Shown: one piece after another, positions 1 through 8,366 of the stretch
How the letters are laid out: each line of letters starts with the position of its first letter
How positions within the stretch are numbered: the stretch's first letter is position 1
NCBI RefSeq assembly: GCF_001403795.1
Contig: NZ_CXSU01000005.1
Coordinates: 527,597 to 591,596, forward strand
DNA from: Jannaschia donghaensis
GTDB lineage: Bacteria > Pseudomonadota > Alphaproteobacteria > Rhodobacterales > Rhodobacteraceae
Reading direction: 5' to 3'
DNA length: 64,000 nucleotides
Notes under the pieces: generated by a model
Told to the model about the DNA's origin: nothing
Database searches by the model: none
Seen by the model: the letters and a program-made list of their open reading frames with translations, nothing else
Program-made: the position numbers and the translations under genes

Positions 1-263
1 CTTATTGGTTTCAGATCGAAGTGACGGATCGACCGTCTAAGTCCAATTGGGGCTTTGGTGTCACCGCATTCGACAGGACTGATGCCGAAGCAATTTTAAG
101 GACCCATGTGTTTGAAGGGGATGTGCCAGCCATAACGCATGTGACCGAGAATATCCGCTTCGAGGACCTCGAACGGGACCATGTCCGACGGAACATGGGG
201 GTGATGGTCGAGCGGGGTGTCTGGTTTCCAAAGGGATACAATCCCGATGGGATAATAAGGTAG
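1..263 (+). CDS. Hypothetical protein, 5' end outside the window
   Basis: The reading frame is open from the first bases of the window (codons from position 3 read YWFQIEVTDRP) and ends at a TAG at 261-263. A GTG at 21 could be a start, but the residues before it look like natural coding sequence, so the gene probably begins upstream and is cut by the window edge. The visible part is a small soluble domain of about 87 residues with the recognisable stretches WGFGVTAFDRTDAEAIL and GVWFPKGYN. It has no membrane segment and no catalytic motif that I recognise. I do not know its function. It is separated from trmB by about 60 bases. Confidence 0.6.
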   Translation, partial: YWFQIEVTDRPSKSNWGFGVTAFDRTDAEAILRTHVFEGDVPAITHVTENIRFEDLERDHVRRNMGVMVERGVWFPKGYNPDGIIR

Positions 264-324
264 GAGTCGTCGTAATCCACGCCCATCGCCGTTGCTAGAA
301 ACCTCAAGTCCGATTGCAAAAACT

Positions 325-1020
325 ATGACCGAACGACCCCACCGCAACTTCTATGGCCGCACCAAGGGCAAGACGCTCAAGGCGTCGCAACAGGGCTATC
401 TCGACAAGGATCTTCTGGCCCTGTCGCCCGGTGCCGTCGACTGGGATGCGAATCCCGAGCGAACGCCGCTGGATCTTGCGACGCTTTTCGATGGCAAGGA
501 TGTCTGGCTGGAAATCGGTTTCGGCGGCGGGGAACATATGGTTCATCAGGCCGCCAGCAACCCGGGCGTCGGCATCATCGGGGCGGAGCCGTACATCAAC
601 GGCGTCGCGATGCTGCTGGGTAAGATCCGGCGCGCGGGGGTCGAGAACGTCGCGATCCATCCCGGCGACGCACGCGACCTGTTCGACGTTATCCCGCCCG
701 CCTCCATCTCCAAGGCGTTCCTGCTCTATCCCGATCCCTGGCCCAAGGCGCGCCACCACCGCCGCCGCTTCGTGACCGAGGAGCATCTGGTCCCGCTGGC
801 CCGCTGCCTGAAGCCGGGGGCGGAGTTCCGGGTCGCGACCGACATCCCCGACTACGTCCGTCAAACGATGGAGGAGGTGCCGAAATACGGTTTTACCTGG
901 ACCGCCGAAGGCCCGTCGGACTGGCGCGACCCTTGGCAGGACTGGATCCGCACCCGGTACGAGGCCAAGGCAATCCGGGAGGATCGGGCCCCGCATTACA
1001 TGACGTTCCGGCGGGACTAG
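325..1020 (+). CDS. trmB: tRNA (guanine-N7-)-methyltransferase
   Basis: TrmB uses S-adenosylmethionine to methylate N7 of guanine 46 in the variable loop of tRNAs, in the cytoplasm. The 231-residue product has the SAM-binding motif LEIGFGGGEH around residue 60, the family signature DPWPKARHHRRR near residue 140, and the C-terminal T-R-Y-E-x-K motif. The ATG at 325 gives the usual N-terminus (MTERPHRNFYGR). A TTG at 292 would add 11 residues that do not look conserved. I see no strong Shine-Dalgarno sequence. The stop overlaps by four bases the stop of the convergent gene on the other strand. The family assignment is secure. Confidence 0.95.
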   Translation: MTERPHRNFYGRTKGKTLKASQQGYLDKDLLALSPGAVDWDANPERTPLDLATLFDGKDVWLEIGFGGGEHMVHQAASNPGVGIIGAEPYINGVAMLLGKIRRAGVENVAIHPGDARDLFDVIPPASISKAFLLYPDPWPKARHHRRRFVTEEHLVPLARCLKPGAEFRVATDIPDYVRQTMEEVPKYGFTWTAEGPSDWRDPWQDWIRTRYEAKAIREDRAPHYMTFRRD

Positions 1021-2060
1021 GCCGGCACGTCCCACGCCGTTCCCGGTGCAACCGCACGGAAAGTTTCGTCCGAAATACCGCTTTCCGCCAGCGCCTTGCG
1101 CAGTTTCGCGGGCGGCTCGTCCCGCGCTTCGTCGGTCAGGCGGAACGTCCCCCAATGCATCGCCAGCGCGTGGCGTGCGCCAAGGGTGCGGAAGCCCGCG
1201 ACGGCTTCTTCGGGGTTCTGATGCTGGCCTTTCATGAACCAGCGCGGCGCATAGGCCCCGATCGGCAGGATCGCCAGGCGGTAAGGGCCATGCGCGGCCC
1301 CCGCATCATAGGGGCGGCCCGCGTCATAGCCCGTGTCCCCGCTGGCATAGATGCGGCCGGCACCCGTTTCCACCGCGAACGAACACCACAGCGCGTGGCG
1401 GCGATCGCGCGTGCCGCGCGCGCTCCAATGATGGGCTGGCAAAAGGCGCACGGACAGGTCCGCCACCTTTATCACATCGCCCCAGTCGCCGGCCCGCGCG
1501 TCGATGCCCGGCACTTCGTCGCGCAGGATCGTGTCGTTGCCCAGCGGGGTGATGACCGGCATGGCAAAGCGGTCGTGCAGGCGTCGCAGGGTGGCGATGT
1601 CCATATGGTCGTAGTGATTGTGCGACAGCAGGACGACGTCGATCGGCGGCAGGTTCGCAAAGGCGATGCCCGGTGCCGTCACGCGGGCGGGCCCGGCAAA
1701 GCTGAGCGGGCTGACCCGCTTGGACCAGACCGGATCGATCAGGACATTAACGCCGCCCGCCTGCAACAGGACGGTCGCATGTCCGACCAGCGTCACGCGC
1801 AGGTCGGCCACCCGCATGTCCGGGACGACCTGCGTGACCGCGACACCGTCGGGCCAATCGGCCCGGTCCCCGCGCAACTGCCACTTCAACACATCGCCGA
1901 AGCCCTTTGGGGGGGTCCCGCCGGGGTTGAAGAACGTCTCCCCGTCGAAATGGTCGCTGACCGGCCCTTGGTAGTATCGGTTGCCCATCGTGACCTCGCG
2001 CGTGGCACAAGCCCCGATACCGAGCGTGGCACCGAGGCCCAGAAGAGTTCTGCGTTTCAT
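1017..2060 (-). CDS. MBL-fold metallo-hydrolase, exported lipoprotein-like (NAPE-PLD/UlaG-like)
   Basis: This is a metallo-beta-lactamase-fold hydrolase of the group that includes N-acylphosphatidylethanolamine phospholipase D and UlaG. The zinc motif H-x-H-x-D-H is visible as LLSHNHYDHMD near residue 140, with further metal-ligand motifs ASGDTGYD and MHWGTF downstream. The N-terminus MKRRTLLGLGATLGIGACA has a twin-arginine-like start and a lipobox-like Gly-Ala-Cys, so a membrane-anchored periplasmic protein is likely. I prefer the ATG at 2060 to the one at 2069 because it starts right at the signal peptide. A TATCTT box lies seven bases upstream. The substrate cannot be told from sequence. 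It is transcribed against trmB and diverges from aroA. Confidence 0.82.
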   Translation of the reverse strand: MKRRTLLGLGATLGIGACATREVTMGNRYYQGPVSDHFDGETFFNPGGTPPKGFGDVLKWQLRGDRADWPDGVAVTQVVPDMRVADLRVTLVGHATVLLQAGGVNVLIDPVWSKRVSPLSFAGPARVTAPGIAFANLPPIDVVLLSHNHYDHMDIATLRRLHDRFAMPVITPLGNDTILRDEVPGIDARAGDWGDVIKVADLSVRLLPAHHWSARGTRDRRHALWCSFAVETGAGRIYASGDTGYDAGRPYDAGAAHGPYRLAILPIGAYAPRWFMKGQHQNPEEAVAGFRTLGARHALAMHWGTFRLTDEARDEPPAKLRKALAESGISDETFRAVAPGTAWDVPA

Positions 2061-2182
2061 GCCCGGCAAGATAGGGGCGGGAGGTCACGTTGACAGGGCA
2101 GACGGGGATTTGAGGCAACAAGATGCTGCATGGACGCGCCCGGACGGGACGTCTATTCCGCGTGCGAGCCAAGGAGAACGAC

Positions 2183-3529
2183 ATGAGCCACGGACCCGCC
2201 ACGCCCCTGACCGCCCACGCTTCGGGTCCGTTGACCGGGGAGGCGCATGTGCCTGGCGACAAGTCCATCAGTCACCGCAGTCTGATCCTGGGTGCGATGG
2301 CCGTGGGCGAGACGCGGGTAACGGGTTTGCTGGAAGGTCAGGACGTTCTGGACACCGGCAAGGCGATGCAGGCGTTCGGCGCGACGATCCGGCAGGACGG
2401 CGACACCTGGGTGATCAACGGCGTCGGCGTCGGCGGCCTGATGGAGCCGGAGGATGTGATCGACTGCGGCAACTCGGGCACCGGCGTCCGCCTGTTGATG
2501 GGGGCCGCGGCCACCCATGGGTTCGCGGTGACGTACACGGGCGACGCGTCCTTGCGCAAACGCCCCATGGCGCGCGTGACCGATCCGCTGGCGCTGTTCG
2601 GGGCGGTGGCGCACGGCCGCTCCAAGGGGCGGTTGCCGATGACCATCGTGGGCGCGGCTGATCCCGTGCCCGCCCGCTATGCAACGCCGGTCGCCAGCGC
2701 CCAGATCAAGTCCGCCGTCCTGCTGGCGGGGTTGAACGCGCCGGGCGAGACGGTCGTCATCGAACGCGAGGCGACGCGCGATCATTCGGAGCGGATGCTG
2801 CGCGGTTTCGGCGCGGAAATCGAAACGCGGGACACGTCGGAGGGACGCGAGATCACCTTGGTCGGGCACCCCGAACTGAAGCCGCAGGTCATCGCCGTGC
2901 CGCGCGACCCATCCTCGGCCGCCTTCCCGGTTTGCGCCGCGCTGATCACGCCGGGATCGGACGTGCTGGTGCCCAACATCGGCCTGAACCCCACCCGCGC
3001 CGGCCTGTTCGAAACGCTGCGCGACATGGGGGCCGACCTGACCTATGAAAACGCGCGCGAGGAAGGTGGGGAGCCTGTCGCCGACCTGCGCGCCCGTTTT
3101 TCCCCTGACATGCGCGGGATCGAGGTGCCGCCCGCCCGTGCCGCGTCCATGATCGACGAATATCCCGTCCTGTCGGTCGTCGCCGCGAACGCGACAGGCA
3201 CCACCATCATGCGCGGCGTGGCCGAATTGCGGGTGAAGGAATGCGACCGCATCGACGCGATGGCGACGGGTCTGCGTGCCTGCGGCGTCACCGTGCGCGA
3301 CGGGGACGACTGGTGGGAAGTGGACGGCCGCGGGCCCGGCGGTATCGAGGGCGGCGCGACGGTCGCGGTGCATCTGGACCACCGGATCGCGATGTCGTTC
3401 CTCTGCGCCGGTTTCGCGGCGAAACGTGCGATCACCGTTGACGACGCCGGACCGATCGCCACGTCCTTTCCGATCTTTCGACCCTTGATGGAAGACCTTG
3501 GGGCCGAGTTTCGCGCCGAAGACGCATAG
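2183..3529 (+). CDS. aroA: 3-phosphoshikimate 1-carboxyvinyltransferase (EPSP synthase, class II)
   Basis: AroA joins phosphoenolpyruvate to shikimate-3-phosphate in the sixth step of the shikimate pathway, feeding aromatic amino acids. The 448-residue product shows [10 protein letters not shown] (residues 24-33), GNSGTG (96-101), [10 protein letters not shown], the RDHSERML stretch and SMIDEYPVL, a pattern of class II (CP4-like) enzymes. The residue that is Ala100 in CP4 EPSP synthase is Gly99 here, so the substitution tied to glyphosate insensitivity is absent. The ATG at 2183 follows AAGGAG at 2171 by six bases; an upstream ATG at 2123 lacks such a site. In related genomes aroA sits directly before cmk and rpsA; here four genes lie between aroA and cmk if the TPR protein, kinase and GFA genes are included with the intervening space. 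Confidence 0.96.
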   Translation: MSHGPATPLTAHASGPLTGEAHVPGDKSISHRSLILGAMAVGETRVTGLLEGQDVLDTGKAMQAFGATIRQDGDTWVINGVGVGGLMEPEDVIDCGNSGTGVRLLMGAAATHGFAVTYTGDASLRKRPMARVTDPLALFGAVAHGRSKGRLPMTIVGAADPVPARYATPVASAQIKSAVLLAGLNAPGETVVIEREATRDHSERMLRGFGAEIETRDTSEGREITLVGHPELKPQVIAVPRDPSSAAFPVCAALITPGSDVLVPNIGLNPTRAGLFETLRDMGADLTYENAREEGGEPVADLRARFSPDMRGIEVPPARAASMIDEYPVLSVVAANATGTTIMRGVAELRVKECDRIDAMATGLRACGVTVRDGDDWWEVDGRGPGGIEGGATVAVHLDHRIAMSFLCAGFAAKRAITVDDAGPIATSFPIFRPLMEDLGAEFRAEDA

Positions 3530-3630
3530 GCGGGGTATTCGCGACCTACGCTCACGCAGTCGTTGCTTGTCTTCGAAGCCCGCAGCGTCACGTTTGAGAT
3601 TGACCGAACGCAAACCGAACCGAGGATCGC

Positions 3631-4149
3631 ATGAAGTTTCAGATCGCCCTTGTCGCAAGTCTTCTGCCCGCTGCGGTCTTCGCCGCCGGAACCGGCACGC
3701 CCACGCAGACCCAGACATCGCAGGATTGCACCGGAAGCCAGATCTACGACGCCGAAACCAAGACCTGCGTCGACAGTCGCGACAGCCGTCTGGACGATGC
3801 CGACCGGATCGAAGGCGCGCGCGAACTTGCCAGTTTCGGGCGTGCCGAAGATGCGCTGCGCGTTCTTGCCACGCTGAACGACGCCACTACGGCGGACGCC
3901 TTGACCACGCGCGGATACGCGACGCGCAAGGCTGGCGATTTCGATGCCGGTGTCGCGCTCTATCACGCCGCGCTGGCCCTCGACCCCGACCATTGGCAGG
4001 CGCGCAGCTATCTGGGCCAGGGCCTTCTGGAGCGGGGCGACCGCGCCGCGGCGCAGGCGCAGCTGACACTGATCCGCGCGGGCGGCGCGCGGGGCACTTG
4101 GCCCGAGGTATCGTTGGTGCGGGCGCTGGGCGGCAACGCGACCTACTGA
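3631..4149 (+). CDS. Secreted TPR-repeat protein, function unknown
   Basis: The 172-residue product begins with a typical Sec signal peptide (MKFQIALVASLLPAAVFA, cleavage after AFA) followed by a Thr/Gln-rich linker and two cysteines (QDCTGSQ and KTCVDS) that could form a disulfide in the periplasm. From about residue 60 to 150 it has helical TPR-like units, including one with the canonical pattern of a chain ending in ALALDPDHWQARSYLGQGLLERGD. TPR domains bind proteins, but the partner is unknown. The ATG at 3631 is the first residue of the signal peptide. It stands alone between aroA and a convergent kinase-like gene with only two bases between the stops. Confidence 0.75.
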   Translation: MKFQIALVASLLPAAVFAAGTGTPTQTQTSQDCTGSQIYDAETKTCVDSRDSRLDDADRIEGARELASFGRAEDALRVLATLNDATTADALTTRGYATRKAGDFDAGVALYHAALALDPDHWQARSYLGQGLLERGDRAAAQAQLTLIRAGGARGTWPEVSLVRALGGNATY

Positions 4150-4151
4150 TC

Positions 4152-4697
4152 TTAGCGGTGCGAAATGCCAAGGTTGCCCCGCTGGGCGGCCCGACGCAGG
4201 GCTGCCAGATAGGATGACACATCGGACGGGCGGCGCAGGTGATGCGTCGCCTTTTCGCCTCCTGCGCTTGCAAACAACCGGGCGCAACGCGCCCGCGCCG
4301 TCGCCCGTGTCCGCCAGATGAAGCCGAAGAATTCGGCGCTGAACCGTTCGGGGCAATCCTCGGGCACGTCGGGCCGCACCCGACCCCATGACATGGCCGT
4401 CCGCCGCGTCACCCGCCACAGGCGCAGAGCGACCGGCAGGTCTAGCCAGATCAGCGTATCCGCCCGCGCCAGCCGGTCTTCCCATGTCGCGGTATGCCCG
4501 CCCTCGAACACCCAGGCAGGCCTGCGGTGCACCGCGTTGCACATCCGGGTCTTCTCGGCCCGGTCGCGTTCGACCCAGCCGGGCATCCAGTGGATCATGT
4601 CAATATGCACCACCGGCAGATGCGCGATTTCGCCGACCGCCCGTGCCAGGGTCGATTTGCCTGATCCGGGCTGGCCGATGATCATCACGCGTCGCAT
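4152..4697 (-). CDS. P-loop nucleotide kinase-like protein (adenylate kinase/FlaR-like)
   Basis: The 181-residue product opens with a Walker A motif, GQPGSGKST, near residue 8, followed by an [11 protein letters not shown] stretch and [26 protein letters not shown], the usual layout of small P-loop kinases sometimes annotated as DNA topology modulation protein FlaR or AAA family ATPase. A substrate-binding tryptophan/histidine region after the P-loop fits phosphotransfer to a small molecule, but the substrate is unknown. I chose the ATG at 4697, where homology-like sequence begins. The longer frame to 4823 overlaps the divergent GFA gene and lacks family features. It is transcribed toward the TPR gene. 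Confidence 0.72.
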   Translation of the reverse strand: MRRVMIIGQPGSGKSTLARAVGEIAHLPVVHIDMIHWMPGWVERDRAEKTRMCNAVHRRPAWVFEGGHTATWEDRLARADTLIWLDLPVALRLWRVTRRTAMSWGRVRPDVPEDCPERFSAEFFGFIWRTRATARARCARLFASAGGEKATHHLRRPSDVSSYLAALRRAAQRGNLGISHR

Positions 4698-4743
4698 GAT
4701 AGCAGCCTGACATATCCCGAACGGACAATCGACCGGAGGTTCC

Positions 4744-5160
4744 ATGACCGACATTCCCCAGCGCGGCAGCTGTTTGTGCGGTGCGATCCGCTTCACGGTC
4801 GACGGCCCGATGCGCCCCGTCATCGCCTGTCACTGCGTCCAGTGCCGCAAGGTTACCGGCAATTTCGTGGCCGCGACATCGGCCCCGCGCGGTGCCGTGG
4901 CGATCACGGGCGACGTGACGTGGTTCGCGTCCTCCGATATCGCTCGGCGTGGCTTCTGCGGTACTTGCGGGTCGCAGATGTTCTGGGACGGGCCGGGGGC
5001 CAACCTGTCGATCATGGCCGGCGCGCTGGACGGGCCCACTGGACTGTCGCTCAAGGGGCATATCTATTGCGCGGACAAGCCGGATTGGTACCAGATCGCC
5101 GACGGCACACCACAGGCGGCCAAGGCCGATCCACAGATGACGACGCAGGTGCCCACATGA
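4744..5160 (+). CDS. GFA-family (CENP-V/GFA domain) zinc protein
   Basis: The 138-residue product has the cysteine pattern of the GFA/CENP-V domain: [10 protein letters not shown] near residue 10, [11 protein letters not shown] near residue 32 and [13 protein letters not shown] near residue 75. These cysteines bind zinc. The family was named after a glutathione-dependent formaldehyde-activating enzyme, but for most members, including this one, the reaction is not established. The gene has an AGGTTCC region just upstream of its ATG. Its TGA overlaps the start of cmk in the sequence ATGA, so the two are probably translationally coupled. Confidence 0.85.
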   Translation: MTDIPQRGSCLCGAIRFTVDGPMRPVIACHCVQCRKVTGNFVAATSAPRGAVAITGDVTWFASSDIARRGFCGTCGSQMFWDGPGANLSIMAGALDGPTGLSLKGHIYCADKPDWYQIADGTPQAAKADPQMTTQVPT

Positions 5161-5780
5161 TATTCACGGTCGCGATCGACGGTCCCGCAGCAGCGGGCAA
5201 GGGCACCATCAGCAAGGCGGTCGCGGCGCGGTTCGGGCTGCGTCACCTGGACACCGGGCTGTTGTACCGCGCGGTCGGGGCCAAGACGCTGGACGGGGTC
5301 GATCCGGTGGCGGCGGCGCTGGCGCTGACGCCCAAGGATCTGGATGGCGACGCGCTGCGCACGTCCGACATCGCACAGGCGGCCAGCCGCGTTGCCGTCT
5401 TGCCCGACGTGCGCGCGGCGCTGACGCAGTTTCAGAAGGGGTTCGCGCGGGCCACCGGCGGCGCGGTGCTGGACGGGCGCGACATCTGCACCGTCATCTG
5501 CCCGGAGGCCGAGGTGAAGCTCTACGTCACCGCCTCGGCCGAGGTGCGGGCGGACCGGCGCTTCAAGGAATTGTCTGCCAAGGGCGAAGCGGTCACCTAC
5601 GACAGCGTTCTGGCGGACGTGCGGGCCCGCGATGCCCGCGACATGGGCCGGGCGGAGGCGCCGCTGGTCGCCGCCGACGACGCCACGGTGATCGACACGT
5701 CGCGCATGGATATCGACGCCGCCGTCGCCACCGCCATCGCCGTCGTTCAGGCTGCGATGGACGCCCGCGCCGCCGGCTGA
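5157..5780 (+). CDS. cmk: (d)CMP kinase
   Basis: Cytidylate kinase phosphorylates CMP and dCMP with ATP in pyrimidine nucleotide salvage and DNA precursor supply. The 207-residue product has the P-loop GPAAAGKGT at residues 9-17, the substrate-binding [11 protein letters not shown], the [13 protein letters not shown] motif and the lid-like region [14 protein letters not shown]. The ATG at 5157 overlaps the stop of the GFA gene by four bases. A much longer upstream extension of the frame is only a shadow of that gene. cmk usually sits between aroA and rpsA in related genomes; here about 4 kb of other genes separates it from rpsA. Confidence 0.96.
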   Translation: MIFTVAIDGPAAAGKGTISKAVAARFGLRHLDTGLLYRAVGAKTLDGVDPVAAALALTPKDLDGDALRTSDIAQAASRVAVLPDVRAALTQFQKGFARATGGAVLDGRDICTVICPEAEVKLYVTASAEVRADRRFKELSAKGEAVTYDSVLADVRARDARDMGRAEAPLVAADDATVIDTSRMDIDAAVATAIAVVQAAMDARAAG

Positions 5781-5860
5781 CCCCACACTTCACCGAAAGG
5801 TGCATGGCACGGCATCGGTTCCGGTTCTATCCTTCGGACGGACCCTTCAGGAGACGCGCC

Positions 5861-6439
5861 ATGCCCCACCGCCCCGATCCCCGCCTCGACTGGATCCGTC
5901 TGCCCGCAATGGCTGTGGCGACGGCTATCCTCGTCTTCGCCTTGTCCAATCACGCCCAGGGACAGGAGGCAGAGGCCCCTGCCATTGTCGACATGGACAT
6001 CGACCGGATGGAGGCGATCGTAAGAGCGCTGGACGCGGGGGCGGAGCGGGCGGATGCGGCCTTTCGGCTGACGGTGGAGGACGTGCCCGTCCTGATCGTG
6101 ACCGACCCGCGGGCCGACCGGATGCGCGTCATGGTGCCCATCCGCGCCGCCGACGGTCTGACGCCCGAAGACCTGCAGCGCATGATGCAGGCCAATTTCG
6201 ACAGCGCCCTCGATGCGCGCTATGCCATCGCCGAGGGCCGCGTCTGGGCCGTGTTCATCCATCCGCTGCGCAGCTTGCGCCGCGATCAGCTGATTTCCGG
6301 CATCGGGCAGACGGTGAACGCGGCCACGACCTACGGCACGCTGTTTTCGTCCGGGGCCGGCCAGTTCGGGCGCGGCGACAGTCGCGGGGAGCAGCAGAAG
6401 CTTTTGGAGCGGTTGCAGGATCGCGGGCAAGACATCTGA
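5861..6439 (+). CDS. YbjN/type III secretion chaperone-like fold protein, exported
   Basis: The 192-residue product has a hydrophobic N-terminal segment (IRLPAMAVATAILVFALSN, residues 11-29) ending in HAQGQEAEA, consistent with a signal peptide. The remainder resembles the YbjN/T3SS-chaperone fold family: a VPVLIVTDPRADRMRVMVPI strand pair, NFDSALDARYAIAEGRVWAVFIHPL, and a C-terminal helix ending YGTLFSSGAGQFG. The ATG at 5861 follows CAGGAGA by several bases and puts the hydrophobic segment near the N-terminus; an upstream in-frame ATG at 5804 has no such site. The function is unknown. There is no type III secretion system in the window, so the family name should not be read as a role. Confidence 0.65.
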   Translation: MPHRPDPRLDWIRLPAMAVATAILVFALSNHAQGQEAEAPAIVDMDIDRMEAIVRALDAGAERADAAFRLTVEDVPVLIVTDPRADRMRVMVPIRAADGLTPEDLQRMMQANFDSALDARYAIAEGRVWAVFIHPLRSLRRDQLISGIGQTVNAATTYGTLFSSGAGQFGRGDSRGEQQKLLERLQDRGQDI

Positions 6440-6488
6440 CGCGCGCAAACCGCTTGAAGGCGCGCGCCGCGCAAGGCAACGTATCCGC

Positions 6489-7691
6489 ATGAGCGATCCC
6501 CAAATCACCTGCCCCGATTGCGGCGGCGATATCAAACTGACCGAATCGCTGGCCGGTCCGTTGCTGGAACAGACCCGACGCGACATGGCGGCGGCGCAGG
6601 CCGACGCGCTGGCCAAACAAAAAACCCAGATCGAGGCGCAGGCGGCCGAAGCCGCCCGTGCCGCACAGGCCGACAAGCTGAAGCAGATCGAGGAGGAGGC
6701 CGCAGCACGCGACGTCGAAGTCGTGGCCCTTCGTGCGAACGACAAGGCACGAGAGGCCAAGCTGGCCGAAGCGCAGGCCGCGCAGGCCCGCGCCGTAAAG
6801 CTGCAAGCGGACCTGGCCGAAAAGACCCGCGAGATGGAGCTGACGATCCAGACCAAGGTCGCCGTCGCCACCGAAGCCGCCCGCGCGAAACTGGCGGTGG
6901 AAGCCGAAGCGCTGGCCGCCGAACGCGTGCGGACCGCGCAGGAGGCGCAGGCGCTGAAGCTGGCCGAGAAGGACACGCAGATGGAGGCGCTGCGCCGTCA
7001 GATCGACATCCTCAACAAGAAGATCGAACAGGGCAGCCAGCAGCGGCAGGGCGAGGCGGCGGAACTCGTGCTGGAGGAACAACTGACGCGCGCCTTCCCG
7101 GCCGACCGGGTGGAACCTGTGGCCAAGGGGATCCGGGGTGCCGATTGCCTACTGCGCGTCGATGGCGCGGGGACCGTCATTTGGGAGTCCAAACGCGCCG
7201 CCAATTGGTCGCGCGACTGGCTGCCGAAGCTACGCGACGACATGCGCACCGCCGGGGCCGACGTCGCCGTCCTGGTGTCCGAAGTGCGTCCCGAAACTTG
7301 CGAAACCTTTGCGATGATCGACGGCGTCTGGGTCGTGGCCCCGCGCTATGCCGTGCCCCTGGCCCATGCGCTGCGCGACGGAATGCTGCGCGTGGCCGAG
7401 GCGCGGGGCGCGCGCGACGGTCAGGCGACGAAATCCGAAATGCTCTATGATTATTTGACCGGACCGCAGTTTCGCGGGCGCATCGAAGCCGTGGTGGAGC
7501 CGTTCGAGGCGATGCAGGCCGCGCTCGCCAAGGAAAAGAAGCACATGACCGCGCAATGGGCCACGCGCGACAAGCAGTTGGAAAAGGCGATCGGCGCGAT
7601 GATGGGCATGTACGGCGACGTACGCGGCATCGCCGGTGCCGCCATCGCCGAGATCGACGCGTTCGAGCCTGACCTGTTGGAGAATGACTGA
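6489..7691 (+). CDS. DUF2130 coiled-coil protein with PD-(D/E)xK-like core
   Basis: The 400-residue product begins with a short CPDCGG knuckle (residues 8-13) with no second cysteine pair, continues with a long Ala/Glu/Lys/Gln-rich coiled coil (about residues 25-195), and then has the DUF2130 domain: KGIRGADCLLRV, GTVIWESKRAANWS and LPKLRDD around residues 215-255. The G-x-D ... E-x-K arrangement resembles nuclease-fold catalytic residues. It ends in a second helical region (KEKKHMTAQWATRDKQLEKAI). The family is widespread and uncharacterised; a DNA-related role is only inferred. The stop overlaps the next start by one base (TGATG), so it is likely co-translated with the hydrolase. Confidence 0.85.
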   Translation: MSDPQITCPDCGGDIKLTESLAGPLLEQTRRDMAAAQADALAKQKTQIEAQAAEAARAAQADKLKQIEEEAAARDVEVVALRANDKAREAKLAEAQAAQARAVKLQADLAEKTREMELTIQTKVAVATEAARAKLAVEAEALAAERVRTAQEAQALKLAEKDTQMEALRRQIDILNKKIEQGSQQRQGEAAELVLEEQLTRAFPADRVEPVAKGIRGADCLLRVDGAGTVIWESKRAANWSRDWLPKLRDDMRTAGADVAVLVSEVRPETCETFAMIDGVWVVAPRYAVPLAHALRDGMLRVAEARGARDGQATKSEMLYDYLTGPQFRGRIEAVVEPFEAMQAALAKEKKHMTAQWATRDKQLEKAIGAMMGMYGDVRGIAGAAIAEIDAFEPDLLEND

Positions 7692-8362
7692 TGGGCGCAC
7701 CCTACGAATACGCCTGCGACGGGCAACGCCTCGTCGGCTACCGCGCGGATCCTGATGCGCCAAACGGTGCCGGCCTTCTGATCGCGCCCGCCTTTTTCGG
7801 GCTGCGCGACTTCGAGATGGCGCAGGCGGATCTTTGGGCTGCGCGGGGCTATGCGGTTCTGGCGGTCGACTACTACGGCGACGGCTGGCGCAGCGACGAT
7901 TCCGCCGCCGCGGCGGTCAGAATGGCGGACGTCGAAGCCGACCGCGCCACCTTTCTCGCTCGGATGCAGGCCGCACTGGACGAGGTGAAGGGCTGGGGCG
8001 CGGCCCGTGTCGGGGCCGTCGGATATTGCCTGGGCGGAAAGGCGGTTCTGGACTTGGGACGGTCGGGGCAGGGGGATGCCATCGTCGGAATGCACGCCGT
8101 CTTCGACGCGCCGCCGACCCCCACCACCGACATGCCGCCCGTTCTTTTGTGCCATGGCTGGGCCGATCCGCTGGCCACACCCGCACAATTCGGGGTCATG
8201 GTGGCGGAGTTGGAGGCGCATTGCGCCGATTGGCACGCGCTGTGTCTGGGGCGCACCGAACACGCGTTCACCAACCCCGGTCGTCCCGCCGGCTATGTCG
8301 AACGCTCCGCCCGCCGAAGTTTCGTGGCAGCGGAGGCGTTTCTGGCGGAAAAGCTGCTGTGA
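7691..8362 (+). CDS. Dienelactone hydrolase family alpha/beta hydrolase
   Basis: The 223-residue product is an alpha/beta hydrolase with the cysteine nucleophile elbow typical of dienelactone hydrolases, GYCLGGKA near residue 116, and later elements LLCHGWADPLATP (acid) and RTEHAFTNPGRP (histidine). Dienelactone hydrolases open lactone rings in catechol degradation, but many members act on other esters; no aromatic-degradation genes are nearby. Its ATG at 7691 overlaps the stop of the DUF2130 gene by one base. It is followed by a convergent FAD monooxygenase after four bases. Confidence 0.88.
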   Translation: MGAPYEYACDGQRLVGYRADPDAPNGAGLLIAPAFFGLRDFEMAQADLWAARGYAVLAVDYYGDGWRSDDSAAAAVRMADVEADRATFLARMQAALDEVKGWGAARVGAVGYCLGGKAVLDLGRSGQGDAIVGMHAVFDAPPTPTTDMPPVLLCHGWADPLATPAQFGVMVAELEAHCADWHALCLGRTEHAFTNPGRPAGYVERSARRSFVAAEAFLAEKLL

Positions 8363-8366
8363 CGCG

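Noticed and set aside
304-1155. Long open frame of 283 codons opposite trmB
   Set aside because: It is the antisense shadow of trmB in a high-G+C genome, with Arg/Gly/Pro-rich low-complexity translation.
2123-2182. Upstream ATG for aroA at 2123
   Set aside because: It lacks a ribosome-binding site, while 2183 has AAGGAG and the family N-terminus.
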